This document shows positions 13,596 through 21,325 of a DNA stretch of 23,422 nucleotides, in pieces; the stretch's first letter is position 1; every line of letters starts with the position of its first letter. The notes beneath the pieces were generated by a model. It saw only the letters and a list, made by a program, of their open reading frames with translations. It did not search any database and was not told where the DNA came from. The DNA is taken from NCBI GenBank assembly GCA_902495945.1, contig CABUZD010000015.1, positions 1 through 23,422 on the forward strand. The letters run 5' to 3'. Source of the DNA: an uncultured Collinsella sp. Lineage in GTDB: Bacteria; Actinomycetota; Coriobacteriia; Coriobacteriales; Coriobacteriaceae. The position numbers and the translations under genes were made by a program.

Positions 13596-14954
13596 TTACT
13601 CGTCCTTGGGCGCGGGGTGTTTGCAGATCACGCTCATGTAGATCATGCCGAGCACGGCAGCGGTGACAGAGCCGGCGAGAATAGCGGCCTTGGCGGCCAG
13701 AACCTCAAACTGGGCCGTCGGGAAGGCAAGGCCGCTGATGAGAATCGACATGGTAAAGCCGATACCGCCCAGAATGCCCACGCCGGCAATCATGTGCCAG
13801 TTGACATTGCGCGGCAGCTCGCAGACCCTAAACTTAACCAGGGCAAACGTCATGCCAAAAATACCGATCGGCTTGCCCAGCAGCATGCCAAAGTACACGC
13901 CGAGCGTCACCGGGTCGGTGAGCAGCGTGCTCATGTCCACGCCCACTAGGCGAACCTGTGCGTTCACGAACGCAAAGATCGGCAGAATCACAAAGTTGAC
14001 CGGCGTGGAGATCAGACGCTCCATGCGGATGAGCGGCGGGGTCACGCGGTGCATGACGCGTTCGACCTTGGTGGTCGAGACGGTAAAGTCATGCTGGCCC
14101 AGGATGTGTGCCTCGTCATCGTAGCGGTCATCGAGCAGCGGCAGGCACTCGCCCAACCAATCGGTGAGGCTATCGAGCTTGACGCCGCACTTGGCCGGGA
14201 TGGTAAAAGCCAAGATGACACCGGCGAGCGTAGCATGCACGCCGCTCTTGAACATGCAGAACCACAGAAGCAGGCCCAGCACCGAGTACGGGGCAAGGCG
14301 GTAATGCTGCGTCTTGTTGAGCCACACGAGCGCGCAGGTCACAAGCGCGGCGGCGCCCAACCAAAACGGATTGGGGCTCTGACCGTAGAAGATGGCGATG
14401 GCGGCGATGGAAATGAGGTCGTCGGCGATGGCGAGCGTCGAGAAGAACACGCGCACGCCGTTGGGCACGCGATTACCCAAAAGCGACAGCACGCCCAGCG
14501 CAAAGGCAATATCGGTTGCCATGGGAATGGCCCAGCCGTTGTGCGCGCCGGCATGGTTAAAGATCAGGTAGATGCAGGCGGGAACGACGACGCCGCCCAC
14601 GGCCGCCAGCATGGGAAGCATAGCCTGGCGCGGGTTTTTGAGCTCGCCGACCGTCATCTCGTACTTAAGCTCAATGCCCACCAGCAAAAAGAAAATCGCC
14701 ATGAGGAAGTCGTTGACGAAAAGCTCGACGGTGAGGCCAGCCGTCAAATGCCCCAGACCCACATACAGCGGGGTCTCCAAAAAGTGATGGATGGCCTCGT
14801 AGGCATCGGTATTAGCGCAAATGACGGCGGCGATGGCGGCGAAGACCATGACGGCGGCGGAAATCGTGCCGTTCTCGGCGATGCGCTCCCAGATGTCGTG
14901 ACGTTCAAAGCGCTTGCGCTCACGAACGTTGAACAGCTGCTCAGTTGCTGCCAT
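13596..14954 (-). CDS. nhaA: Na+/H+ antiporter NhaA
   Basis: 452 residues, about 60 more than E. coli NhaA, with a longer hydrophilic N-terminus (1-30) and an extended C-terminus. Twelve membrane helices expected. The ion-binding pair D178-D179 in LAIADDLISI and D148 in PMATDIAFALG correspond to Asp163/164 and Asp133 of E. coli; GIELKYE (93-99) is also typical. Exports Na+ or Li+ in exchange for H+. ATG 14954 with GAAAGGAG 6 bases upstream. The leader carries an attenuator-like hairpin with a U6 run and a second hairpin right against the ribosome site. Ends convergent to the small gene at 13009. Confidence 0.96.
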   Translation of the reverse strand: MAATEQLFNVRERKRFERHDIWERIAENGTISAAVMVFAAIAAVICANTDAYEAIHHFLETPLYVGLGHLTAGLTVELFVNDFLMAIFFLLVGIELKYEMTVGELKNPRQAMLPMLAAVGGVVVPACIYLIFNHAGAHNGWAIPMATDIAFALGVLSLLGNRVPNGVRVFFSTLAIADDLISIAAIAIFYGQSPNPFWLGAAALVTCALVWLNKTQHYRLAPYSVLGLLLWFCMFKSGVHATLAGVILAFTIPAKCGVKLDSLTDWLGECLPLLDDRYDDEAHILGQHDFTVSTTKVERVMHRVTPPLIRMERLISTPVNFVILPIFAFVNAQVRLVGVDMSTLLTDPVTLGVYFGMLLGKPIGIFGMTFALVKFRVCELPRNVNWHMIAGVGILGGIGFTMSILISGLAFPTAQFEVLAAKAAILAGSVTAAVLGMIYMSVICKHPAPKDE

Positions 14955-14960
14955 GGGCGG

Positions 14961-15023
14961 CTCCTTTCACGGGAAAGCTCCCGTCTTAAAAAAGCACGGC
15001 CCGCCCAAGTGGCGGCGCCGCGC
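14961..15023 (-). promoter_or_regulatory. nhaA leader: terminator-like hairpin, then a hairpin touching the ribosome site
   Basis: Minus strand, in order: arm GCGCGGCGCCGCC (15023-15011), 5-base loop, arm GGCGGGCCGTGC (15005-14994) with one bulge and one G-U pair, then U6 (14993-14988); next ACGGGA/TCCCGT hairpin (14984-14969), then AAAGGAG and the ATG at 14954. This is the form of a transcription attenuator. ppaC upstream already has its own terminator at 15163-15202, so a second one here suggests leader control, perhaps ion-sensing (inference). Confidence 0.55.
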
Positions 15024-15162
15024 TCTAACGTATTACGCTTGCATCTAGCCTACCCTGCACGACAAGCACGCAGGCGTGACCGAAAAGCGGAACCACAGGT
15101 TGAACATTATTTGCTCAACGGCACGGACACGCCTGTCCAAGAGACGACGCGGCGCCGTGCAC

Positions 15163-15202
15163 AAAAAACGACCGGAGCGCGGGGCGTCCGCGATCCGGTC
15201 GT
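15163..15202 (-). terminator. Terminator of ppaC
   Basis: Minus strand stem ACGACCGGA (15202-15194) / TCCGGTCGT (15176-15168) with an inner CG-rich extension, followed by U6 (15168-15163). Twenty bases behind the ppaC stop. Between this and the nhaA leader hairpin (15024-15162) I see small inverted repeats (GGACA/TGTCC at 15125-15138; GCACGG/CCGTGC at 15121-15160; CACGC/GCGTG at 15067-15078) but no gene; an nhaA promoter should lie here, with TAATAC near 15029-15034 as a candidate. Confidence 0.88.
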
Positions 15203-15221
15203 GGCGTTTGGTCAACTAAAC

Positions 15222-16145
15222 CTAGCAGGCGGCCATGATGGGGGCAGCGACCTGCTTCTTACGGGAGAGGACGCCCGGCATCCAGACGCCGTCGTGCTCG
15301 TCGGCAATGCCCAGGCCCTTCTGAGCGGCCTCGGTCTCGCCCTCGAGCAGGACCTGCGAGCCCTCCTCCATGATGTCGGTGATGCACAGGACAATGCCGT
15401 CAGCACCCTTCTCGGCGGCGTAGGCGCGCATGGCCTCGCGAATCTCGTCGATCATGCCGAGTGCGCGGGTCTTGTCGACAGTCTCGTACTGGCCGATGAG
15501 CAGCTTCTTGCCAGCAGGCTCGAACATCTTGATGTCGTTGCCGACCATCTCGGCTGCGGTGAAGGAGCCGGACGGACGGGTGAGGAAGACCTCCATGCCA
15601 AACTTGACCGGGTCGACGCCCACCTGCTCGCCGAGCTTGGCGGCGACGGCGCGGTCGACATCGGTGGTGGTGGGGCTCTTGAGCATGAGCGTGTCGGTCA
15701 TCATGGCCGAGAGCAGCAGCTTGGCCTGAACGTCGGAAAGCTCAACGCCGAGCACGCCGGCGAGCTTGGTGACGATGGTGCAGCTGGAGCCCCAGGGCAG
15801 GCAGATGTAGTGCAGCGGGCCGGCGGTCTCGAAGTCGCCGATGCGGTGATGGTCGACGACGCCAAAGACCGTGGCGTCCTTAAGGCCGGCGACGGACTGG
15901 GCGGACTCGTTGTGGTCGGTGAGGACGACGAGCTGACCGGCCTCGACGGACTCAATCACGCGAGGCTCGGCGATGCCGGCGTCGGCGAGCAGCTTGGCGG
16001 ACTCTGCCGGAAGCTGACCAAGGGCGCAGGCCTCGTAGGTGTTGCCGGCATACTCAACCTGGTTGAGCAGCTGGGACAGGACGACGGCGCTCATGATGGC
16101 GTCGTTATCGGGGTTCTGGTGACCAAAGACAAGAACGTTTGCCAT
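15222..16145 (-). CDS. ppaC: Manganese-dependent (family II) inorganic pyrophosphatase
   Basis: 307 residues. Splits pyrophosphate from biosynthetic reactions into two phosphates. DHH-family signature set is complete: GHQNPDND (8-15), DHNE (77-80), DHH (98-100), SSCT (120-123) and the substrate-binding SRKKQ (294-298). No CBS or DRTGG insert, so it is the simple, unregulated form. ATG 16145 with GGAGG 7 bases upstream. Same strand as the glucokinase gene, 119 bases downstream of it; that gap holds a TACCAT box but no strong promoter. Confidence 0.97.
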   Translation of the reverse strand: MANVLVFGHQNPDNDAIMSAVVLSQLLNQVEYAGNTYEACALGQLPAESAKLLADAGIAEPRVIESVEAGQLVVLTDHNESAQSVAGLKDATVFGVVDHHRIGDFETAGPLHYICLPWGSSCTIVTKLAGVLGVELSDVQAKLLLSAMMTDTLMLKSPTTTDVDRAVAAKLGEQVGVDPVKFGMEVFLTRPSGSFTAAEMVGNDIKMFEPAGKKLLIGQYETVDKTRALGMIDEIREAMRAYAAEKGADGIVLCITDIMEEGSQVLLEGETEAAQKGLGIADEHDGVWMPGVLSRKKQVAAPIMAAC

Positions 16146-16264
16146 GGATATCCTCCACTTGATATGTGTACTTGGACGTAGCTATGGTAGCACGCCGATG
16201 CCGAGCCTTCGCAGACAGAAGGGCCACGGCATATTTTGTGGCAGCCTTGGCCCCCATGCACCAG

Positions 16265-17218
16265 CTATTTGCCGGCAGCGCGCAGGGCTACGTAGGCGGC
16301 ACCGATGATGCCGGCGTCGTTGCCGAGCGAAGCGACCTTAATGGGCGTCTCGCGCGAGGCGGAAAGCGCGTAGCGCTGGAAGTGCTCGCGAACCTTGTCG
16401 AGGTAGACATCGGCCGAGGCAGACGCACCGCCGCCGATCAGGAACATCTCGGGGTCGACCACGTTGGCAATAAGCGCCAGGGCACGACCGAGATAATCGG
16501 CCATGGTATCGGCCGCGGCCAGCGCGAGCTTGTCTCCCTCGCGGCAGGCCTGGAACACGTCCTTGGAATCGGAGGGGCCGGTGAGCTCGATGGGCTCGAC
16601 GCCCGCCTTCTTGCACTCGGCAAGGTAGTTGCTCACCACGCCGGTGGCGCTGGAATACTGCTCCAGGTGGCCATGGCCGCCGCAGCCGCAGGTGCGCTCC
16701 TCAGCTGGGTTCAGGCACATGTGGCCAATCTCGCCGCCAGCACCCACAACGCCCGATACCACGTCGCCATTAACGATAACGCCGCCACCCACGCCGGTAC
16801 CGATGGTGACCATCACCACGTTCTGCACGCCCTTGGCAGAGCCGAGCCAGGCCTCGCCCATGGCGGCGGCGTTGGCATCGTTCTCGTACTTAACGACCGC
16901 GTCGGGGCAGTGCTGCTGAATGGCGATCCTCAGCTCGGGCAGGTTAATGGCAATGTTGGCCTTGACCTTGGCATCGCCCGACGCCGGGATGGGGCACGGA
17001 ACGGCCAGGCCAATGCCAGCCACAAAGGCGCGCGGAATCTGGGCCTTGGCGACCACCTGGTCGATAGCCTCGGTCACCGCGGCAAAGCCCGCAGCGTCAA
17101 CGATGGGAGGCGTAGGCACGCTGGCCTTGGCCAGCAGGTTGCCGTCCTCGTCGAACAGACCCTCCTTAACCGAAGTGCCGCCGACGTCAATGCCGATGTA
17201 GTACTGCTTAGGTTCCAT
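16265..17218 (-). CDS. ROK-family glucokinase
   Basis: 317 residues. ATP-dependent sugar kinase of the ROK family, probably phosphorylating glucose at C6. Phosphate-binding DVGGTSVK (11-18), catalytic base D114 in YENDANAAA, GTGVGGG (141-147) and substrate residues E163 and H166 in GGEIGHM. The ROK zinc motif reads C177-G-C179-GGHG-H184-LE: the usual third Cys is His here. There is no N-terminal helix-turn-helix, so it is an enzyme rather than a ROK repressor. I chose the ATG at 17218 (GAAAGG 9 bases upstream); the longer frame to 17284 starts within a repeat and adds no family sequence. Lies just downstream of the beta-glucoside PTS genes, fitting use of the glucose they release. Confidence 0.88.
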   Translation of the reverse strand: MEPKQYYIGIDVGGTSVKEGLFDEDGNLLAKASVPTPPIVDAAGFAAVTEAIDQVVAKAQIPRAFVAGIGLAVPCPIPASGDAKVKANIAINLPELRIAIQQHCPDAVVKYENDANAAAMGEAWLGSAKGVQNVVMVTIGTGVGGGVIVNGDVVSGVVGAGGEIGHMCLNPAEERTCGCGGHGHLEQYSSATGVVSNYLAECKKAGVEPIELTGPSDSKDVFQACREGDKLALAAADTMADYLGRALALIANVVDPEMFLIGGGASASADVYLDKVREHFQRYALSASRETPIKVASLGNDAGIIGAAYVALRAAGK

Positions 17219-17275
17219 GGGAGCCCGCCTTTCTCGTTTAAACATTGCCTGTATGGTACCGCTCCCAAGGCAAAA

Positions 17276-17317
17276 ACCTACCAAAAAGGGACAGGTTTGT
17301 TTTGGCAGGTTTTATCC
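17276..17317. repeat. REP-like repeat, family B, partial copy
   Basis: GGGACAGGTTTGTTTTGGCAGG and what follows it (17288-17317) match the left arm of the palindrome at 21167-21197 closely. Bases 17276-17310 form an imperfect hairpin (ACCTxCCAAAA against TTTTGGxAGGT). It lies between the PTS operon terminator and the glucokinase gene. Confidence 0.6.
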
Positions 17318-17363
17318 TGGGAAACGCAAATGGCCGCTCAACAGGCCGCACAAGACCATCCCC

Positions 17364-17401
17364 AAAAATAGAGGCGCCGGGAGGCGGAGACTCCCGGCGC
17401 C
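17364..17401 (-). terminator. Terminator of the PTS operon
   Basis: Perfect 11-bp stem GGCGCCGGGAG / CTCCCGGCGCC (17373-17383 / 17391-17401), 7-base loop, followed on the minus strand by TCTATTTTTGG. About 60 bases behind the IIA stop; a GGACCG/CGGTCC palindrome (17427-17440) lies between. Confidence 0.88.
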
Positions 17402-17459
17402 CGTCAAAGGGACTATGTTGTCTGTTGGACCGCACGGTCCTTCGCGGCGATAACGCCGA

Positions 17460-17792
17460 CTAGGCCTTAAGTGCCTGCAGCTGCTTGTGGATCTCGATGA
17501 GCTCCGTCGCCATGACGCGCATGGTCTCGGTACCGGCCATCTGGTCCTCGGCATGCAGCAGAATCAACGGGGCCTCGCCGTTACGCTCGCCGTTGGCCTC
17601 TTTCTTCAGAAGCCCCATGTGAACATCGTGGCCACCGTTATAGGCCTTGTCGCCCTGCTTGATAAGCTCCTCGGCGGCGTCAAAATCGCCCTCCTTGGCC
17701 TTTTGCACGGCATTGATGTACATGCTCTTGGCGGTACCGACGTAGCTGATGATCTCGAAGCAGGTCATCTGCAGTTCGTTCATATCCTCCAT
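17460..17792 (-). CDS. PTS lactose/cellobiose-family IIA component
   Basis: 110 residues, all-helical IIA of the lactose/N,N'-diacetylchitobiose family. It receives phosphate from HPr and passes it to IIB. Phosphorylated His80 is in ILLHAEDQMAG, with D83 the usual metal ligand of the trimer; FEIISYVGTAKS near the N-terminus is typical. The start is uncertain: ATG 17792 (MEDMNEL) is preferred, but GTG 17801, directly after the IIB stop, or ATG 17783 are possible; the GGAGG inside the second and third codons is too close to 17783. Last gene of the operon. Confidence 0.9.
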   Translation of the reverse strand: MEDMNELQMTCFEIISYVGTAKSMYINAVQKAKEGDFDAAEELIKQGDKAYNGGHDVHMGLLKKEANGERNGEAPLILLHAEDQMAGTETMRVMATELIEIHKQLQALKA

Positions 17793-17801
17793 ACAGAGCA
17801 C

Positions 17802-18104
17802 CTAGCCCATCACGCTGACGCAGTGGTCGATGATGCCGGCAGCGTTCATGCGGCCGTAGTCGACCATGTTGATGACCTCGACCGGAAAACGACCGGCGGC
17901 CTCCTTCTCAAAGTCGCCCTTGGTGTAGCCGATCTGCGGGCCAAGCAGCAACATGTCGCACTCGTCCAGGTGATCGTGGGCCTCGTTCATGGGACGAGCC
18001 TCGACCTCGATATCCAGACCACGGTTTGCAACCTCGGCCTGCATCTTCTGGACCAGCAGGCTCGTGGACATACCGGCATTGCAGCAGAGCATGATCTTCT
18101 TCAT
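17802..18104 (-). CDS. PTS lactose/cellobiose-family IIB component
   Basis: 100 residues, free-standing IIB. The phosphocysteine is C8 in MLCCNAGMSTSLLV, the hallmark of this family. It hands phosphate from IIA to the incoming sugar on IIC. ATG 18104 with AAGGAGG 6 bases upstream. Separated from IIC by 161 bases that hold a strong GC hairpin, while IIA follows directly. Confidence 0.95.
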   Translation of the reverse strand: MKKIMLCCNAGMSTSLLVQKMQAEVANRGLDIEVEARPMNEAHDHLDECDMLLLGPQIGYTKGDFEKEAAGRFPVEVINMVDYGRMNAAGIIDHCVSVMG

Positions 18105-18205
18105 GGTTTCCTCCTTATAACTGCGCGGCGCGCAGACGACAACTGGTTTTATTCCTTGCGGCTATTGTGCCCACCCCCCTGCATCTTTACACAAGGGAGA
18201 GAGCC

Positions 18206-18236
18206 GCGGGCACCGGCACCGCGTACCGGCGCCCGC
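18206..18236 (-). promoter_or_regulatory. Stable hairpin between IIC and IIB genes
   Basis: GCGGGCACCGG / CCGGCGCCCGC, 11 bp with one mismatch, 9-base loop. On the minus strand it follows the IIC stop by about 30 bases and is followed by CTCTCTCCCTT rather than a U-run. Most likely a processing or 3'-protection signal, or a leaky terminator, that sets IIC levels apart from IIB and IIA. Nothing else is seen in 18105-18265. Confidence 0.5.
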
Positions 18237-18265
18237 AAAGGTGAAAGGGACGAACGTTAGGCGTT

Positions 18266-19609
18266 CTACTCGGCGAGAGCCTCCTGCTTGGCGATTGCCT
18301 TCTCGGAAATCTTCATAAAGGGCAGGTAGACGGCCATGCCAATGACAATCTCGAGAGCCTGCCACACGCCGGCGCGCCAGTCAAAGCCCGTAGCGAGCAG
18401 GGCATTGATGACGGGAGGCATGGTCCAGGGCACCTGGGCGATGCAGGGGCTGATGATGCCTGCGCAGGTAAGGCCATAGGTGATGCCGATGAACAGATCG
18501 GGGAGGAGGACAAACGGAATCATGAGCGGCAGGTTGTACACGATGGGGTAACCGTAGATAACCGGCTCGTTGATGTTGAACAGACCAGGCAGGATAGCCA
18601 TCTTGGAAACGGTCTCGGAAGCCTTGTTCTTGGAGAACAGGAGCGTGTCGAGCAGAAGCATGAGGGTGCAGCCCGAGCCGCCGATGAGGGCAAAGCTGTT
18701 AACGATCTGCATGTTCATGTAGTGATCGGGCTGGATGGTGCCACCGGCGGCAAAGGTAGCCATGTTGTCGACGATGAGCATGGTCAGGATCGGCTCGACG
18801 GTAGCGCCAGAGATGGTGGACTGGTGAATACCGACGCAGAACAGCAGGTTGGCAAGGGTGTAGATGAGGATAACAGCCCACGGACCGGCGTTCATGATGC
18901 TCTTGAGCGGGTTGGAGATGCACGTGGAGATGATGGTGCACAGATCGGTGCCGGCGCACACGGCGAGCAGGGCCGCGGCAAGAGCGAAGATCGCGAGGTT
19001 GAGCAGCATCGGGATCATGACGTTGAAGGAGTTGGAGACCGCGGGGGGCACGCCCTCGCCCAGCTTAACCTTGAGCTTCTCGACGCCAGAAATCTTGATG
19101 AAGAGCGAGACGGAGAGCAGAGCGATGATAATGGCCGAGAACAGACCGTTAGTGCCGGTGTTGGCAGTCGAAAGGGCGCCCGTGACCTCGGCGGAGGTGA
19201 TCTTGTCGGTGAGCAGCGGGCTCGTGGCGGCAAGCGAGGCGGTGATCTGCTGCGGCATCATGATGACGAAGGCAGAGATGGCGACGACCACGCAAGCGAG
19301 CGGGTTATCGAAACGCTTGTTCTTGGCGAGGCTGTAGCCAATCAATCCGGCCAAGATAATGGCAGAGATGTTGAGGGTGCCCAGCGTAATTGCCGAACCC
19401 CACGTCTGAAGGTTGGCAAGGCCCGCCGCATCGAGCGGGAACAGAGGGAACACGACGTTATTAATAAGAACCGCGATACCCGCAAGGATATAGAGCGGCG
19501 TGATGGTCGCGAAGGCGTCACGCAGGGAACGCAGGTGAACCTGATTTCCCACCTTCGCAGAGACCTCGGCAAACTTGTCGAGGAAGCTCTTTCCGTTGTC
19601 ACTGGCCAT
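18266..19609 (-). CDS. PTS lactose/cellobiose-family IIC permease
   Basis: 447 residues, usual length for CelB/ChbC-type IIC. About ten hydrophobic helices, starting near residue 32 (ITPLYILAGIAVLI). Family features include FNINEPVIYGYPI, the conserved sugar-site stretch, and the GTIQPDHYM loop. It carries the sugar across the membrane and presents it to IIB for phosphorylation. Cellobiose, chitobiose, lactose or another beta-glucoside are all possible from sequence. ATG 19609 with AGGAG 7 bases upstream. 120 bases downstream of the GH1 gene on the same strand. Confidence 0.93.
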   Translation of the reverse strand: MASDNGKSFLDKFAEVSAKVGNQVHLRSLRDAFATITPLYILAGIAVLINNVVFPLFPLDAAGLANLQTWGSAITLGTLNISAIILAGLIGYSLAKNKRFDNPLACVVVAISAFVIMMPQQITASLAATSPLLTDKITSAEVTGALSTANTGTNGLFSAIIIALLSVSLFIKISGVEKLKVKLGEGVPPAVSNSFNVMIPMLLNLAIFALAAALLAVCAGTDLCTIISTCISNPLKSIMNAGPWAVILIYTLANLLFCVGIHQSTISGATVEPILTMLIVDNMATFAAGGTIQPDHYMNMQIVNSFALIGGSGCTLMLLLDTLLFSKNKASETVSKMAILPGLFNINEPVIYGYPIVYNLPLMIPFVLLPDLFIGITYGLTCAGIISPCIAQVPWTMPPVINALLATGFDWRAGVWQALEIVIGMAVYLPFMKISEKAIAKQEALAE

Positions 19610-19691
19610 GATTGCTCCTAACTTTCAAATCCGGCCTTTTCCTATGCGCACGGTGGTCTGTCGCCCTCTGCCACCAGATGTGCCATGTGTT

Positions 19692-19724
19692 GCGCGCGGC
19701 GGCGCGCGGTCTGGGCGTTCGCCC
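19692..19724 (-). other. Two small GC hairpins between GH1 and IIC
   Basis: GGGCG/CGCCC (19713-19724) and GCGCGC/GCGCGC (19692-19707) follow the GH1 stop codon. No U-run, so read-through into IIC is expected. Confidence 0.4.
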
Positions 19725-19729
19725 GGTCG

Positions 19730-21130
19730 CTAATCAACCACGTGGGTCGTGGCGACCTGTTTGAGCCAGGCTGCCGACTTCTTAAGGCGGCGCTTGTAGC
19801 CGTCCATGAGATCGACCTCGACAAAGCCATAGCGATTCTTAAAGGCATTGGCCCAAGACCAGTTATCGATGACGGCCCAGTAGTGATAGCCCCGGCATTT
19901 GGCGCCCTCGGAGATTGCCTTGGCAACCCACTCCAGGTGCTGGCGCACAAAGTCGACGCGGTAGTCATCCTGGATGGTTCCTTCGGCATCGCGGTTCTTG
20001 TATTCGTCCATGATGCCGATGCCGTTCTCGGAAACGAACCACTCAAGATCGGGGTAGTTCTTAGCGCAGTCCATGCCAAAGTCGTAGAGGCCCTGCGGGT
20101 AGATCTCCCAGCCGCGGCTCTCATTCATAACGGCATCGGGCCATACGTACTCGTCGGCAAAATGCGGCAGGCCGTACTGGTCGACCTTGCTCGCCGGTGC
20201 CTGAACACGCGTGGGGTGGTAGTAGTTGCAGCCGAGCCAGTCGACAACACCCTGCTTGAGAATCTCTTGGTCGCCGGCACGGAACGGGAGCTTAACGCCG
20301 CCCTCGGCCAGGCTGTCGAGCACATCGGCAGGAAGCTCGCCCTTGGTAATAAGGTCGAGCCACCAGCGATTGTTGATGCCGCTGGTCATACGCACGGCCT
20401 CGAGGTCTGCCTCGCTGGGGTTCTCCTTGGTGTAGACCGGAGTAAAGCAGTTGATCATGCCGATCTTGGCATCGGCGCGAATAGCGCCCTCGTCATAGGC
20501 CTTACGATAGTTGGCCACGGCCAGCGCGTGCGCCAGCGAGATGTGATACTGCACGGTGCGGGCGCGGTTGAAGTCGTGGAGCTGCGGGAACCACACGCCC
20601 TCCTGATAGCGCTGTTCGGGCTCGACGATGGGCTCGTTAAAGGTGAACCAGTACTTAATCTCCTGGCCAAACTCGTGGAAGGCGACGTCGGCGTAATGCG
20701 CGTAAGCCTCGACGACCTCACGGCTCTCCCAGCCGCCACGGTTAAAGAGGTAGGTGGGCATGTCAAAGTGGTACAGGTTGACGAACGGCTCCAGACCAGC
20801 CTCGCGAGAGGCGCGGAACAGCTCGTGATACCACGCGGCGCCCTCCTCGTTAAGGTTGCCGTCGGCATCGAGCAGACGGCTCCACTGGATGGAAGTGCGA
20901 TAGGTATTCAGGCCCAAGTCCTTCAAAATGCGAAAGTCTTCCTGGTACTTGGCCATAAAGTCATTGCCGGCATAAGAGCCAACGCAGTTGTAGAACGAAC
21001 CCAGATCCTGGATGGACCAGGTGTCCCACAGGTTCTCGAGCTTGCCGCCCTGGTTCCACTGACCCTCAGTCTGCGGGCCGGACATAGCAGCGCCAAAGAA
21101 GAAGTCGTTGGGCAGCTGATACTGTGCCAT
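19730..21130 (-). CDS. GH1 6-phospho-beta-glucosidase (probable)
   Basis: 466 residues, the usual size for glycoside hydrolase family 1. Acid/base E166 in WFTFNEP and nucleophile E368 in VSENGIG are both present. At the subsite that separates plain from phospho-glycosidases, NWSWAN (423-428) has Ser where non-phospho enzymes have Glu (NFEW), and K431 and Y434 follow nearby, close to the phosphate-binding Ser/Lys/Tyr set; this supports a 6-phospho substrate, as does the PTS operon. Products would be glucose-6-phosphate and glucose or an aglycone. ATG 21130 is preferred (GAGGA 5 bases upstream) over the TTG one codon earlier. A long palindrome (21167-21252) lies in the presumed 5' UTR. Confidence 0.92.
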   Translation of the reverse strand: MAQYQLPNDFFFGAAMSGPQTEGQWNQGGKLENLWDTWSIQDLGSFYNCVGSYAGNDFMAKYQEDFRILKDLGLNTYRTSIQWSRLLDADGNLNEEGAAWYHELFRASREAGLEPFVNLYHFDMPTYLFNRGGWESREVVEAYAHYADVAFHEFGQEIKYWFTFNEPIVEPEQRYQEGVWFPQLHDFNRARTVQYHISLAHALAVANYRKAYDEGAIRADAKIGMINCFTPVYTKENPSEADLEAVRMTSGINNRWWLDLITKGELPADVLDSLAEGGVKLPFRAGDQEILKQGVVDWLGCNYYHPTRVQAPASKVDQYGLPHFADEYVWPDAVMNESRGWEIYPQGLYDFGMDCAKNYPDLEWFVSENGIGIMDEYKNRDAEGTIQDDYRVDFVRQHLEWVAKAISEGAKCRGYHYWAVIDNWSWANAFKNRYGFVEVDLMDGYKRRLKKSAAWLKQVATTHVVD

Positions 21131-21166
21131 CAAAGTCCTCGCTTTCGTGTTCTAGAGCTTCCGGTT

Positions 21167-21252
21167 GGAGACGGGTTTGCTTTGGCAGGTTATCCGGCGC
21201 GGGCGCGCACCGGTCATACCGATATCCAACCCGCCAAAACAAAACCGTCCCC
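21167..21252. repeat. REP-like palindrome, family B, full copy
   Basis: An 86-bp imperfect palindrome. The left arm 21167-21197 (GGAGACGGGTTTGCTTTGG...) and right arm 21219-21252 (...GCCAAAACAAAACCGTCCCC) are inverse copies with a few mismatches; a GC-rich centre lies between. The left arm matches 17288-17317. Downstream of the presumed GH1 promoter and upstream of its start codon. Confidence 0.75.
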
Positions 21253-21297
21253 AAACGGTCGATCCTGTTGTGCGGAAGGATTCCGTTCGTTGCTTAA

Positions 21298-21325
21298 ACT
21301 ATAGCGTTCTAATTTTAAAAGTAAA
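21298..21325 (-). promoter_or_regulatory. Likely promoter of the GH1-PTS operon
   Basis: Minus strand: TTTACT (21325-21320), 16-base spacer, TATAGT (21303-21298). It is the best promoter match in the window. The -35 box overlaps an AAAAGTAA motif (21317-21324), so a regulator bound there would block it. Start of transcription near 21290 would give a 5' UTR of about 160 bases. Confidence 0.65.

Noticed and set aside
14049..16181. A 710-codon open frame on the plus strand
   Set aside because: Antisense to nhaA and ppaC, both with intact catalytic motifs; it also reads through their terminator and leader hairpins.
17219..17284. N-terminal extension of the glucokinase
   Set aside because: The extra 22 codons have no ribosome site, cross the start of a repeat, and the family sequence begins just after the ATG at 17218.
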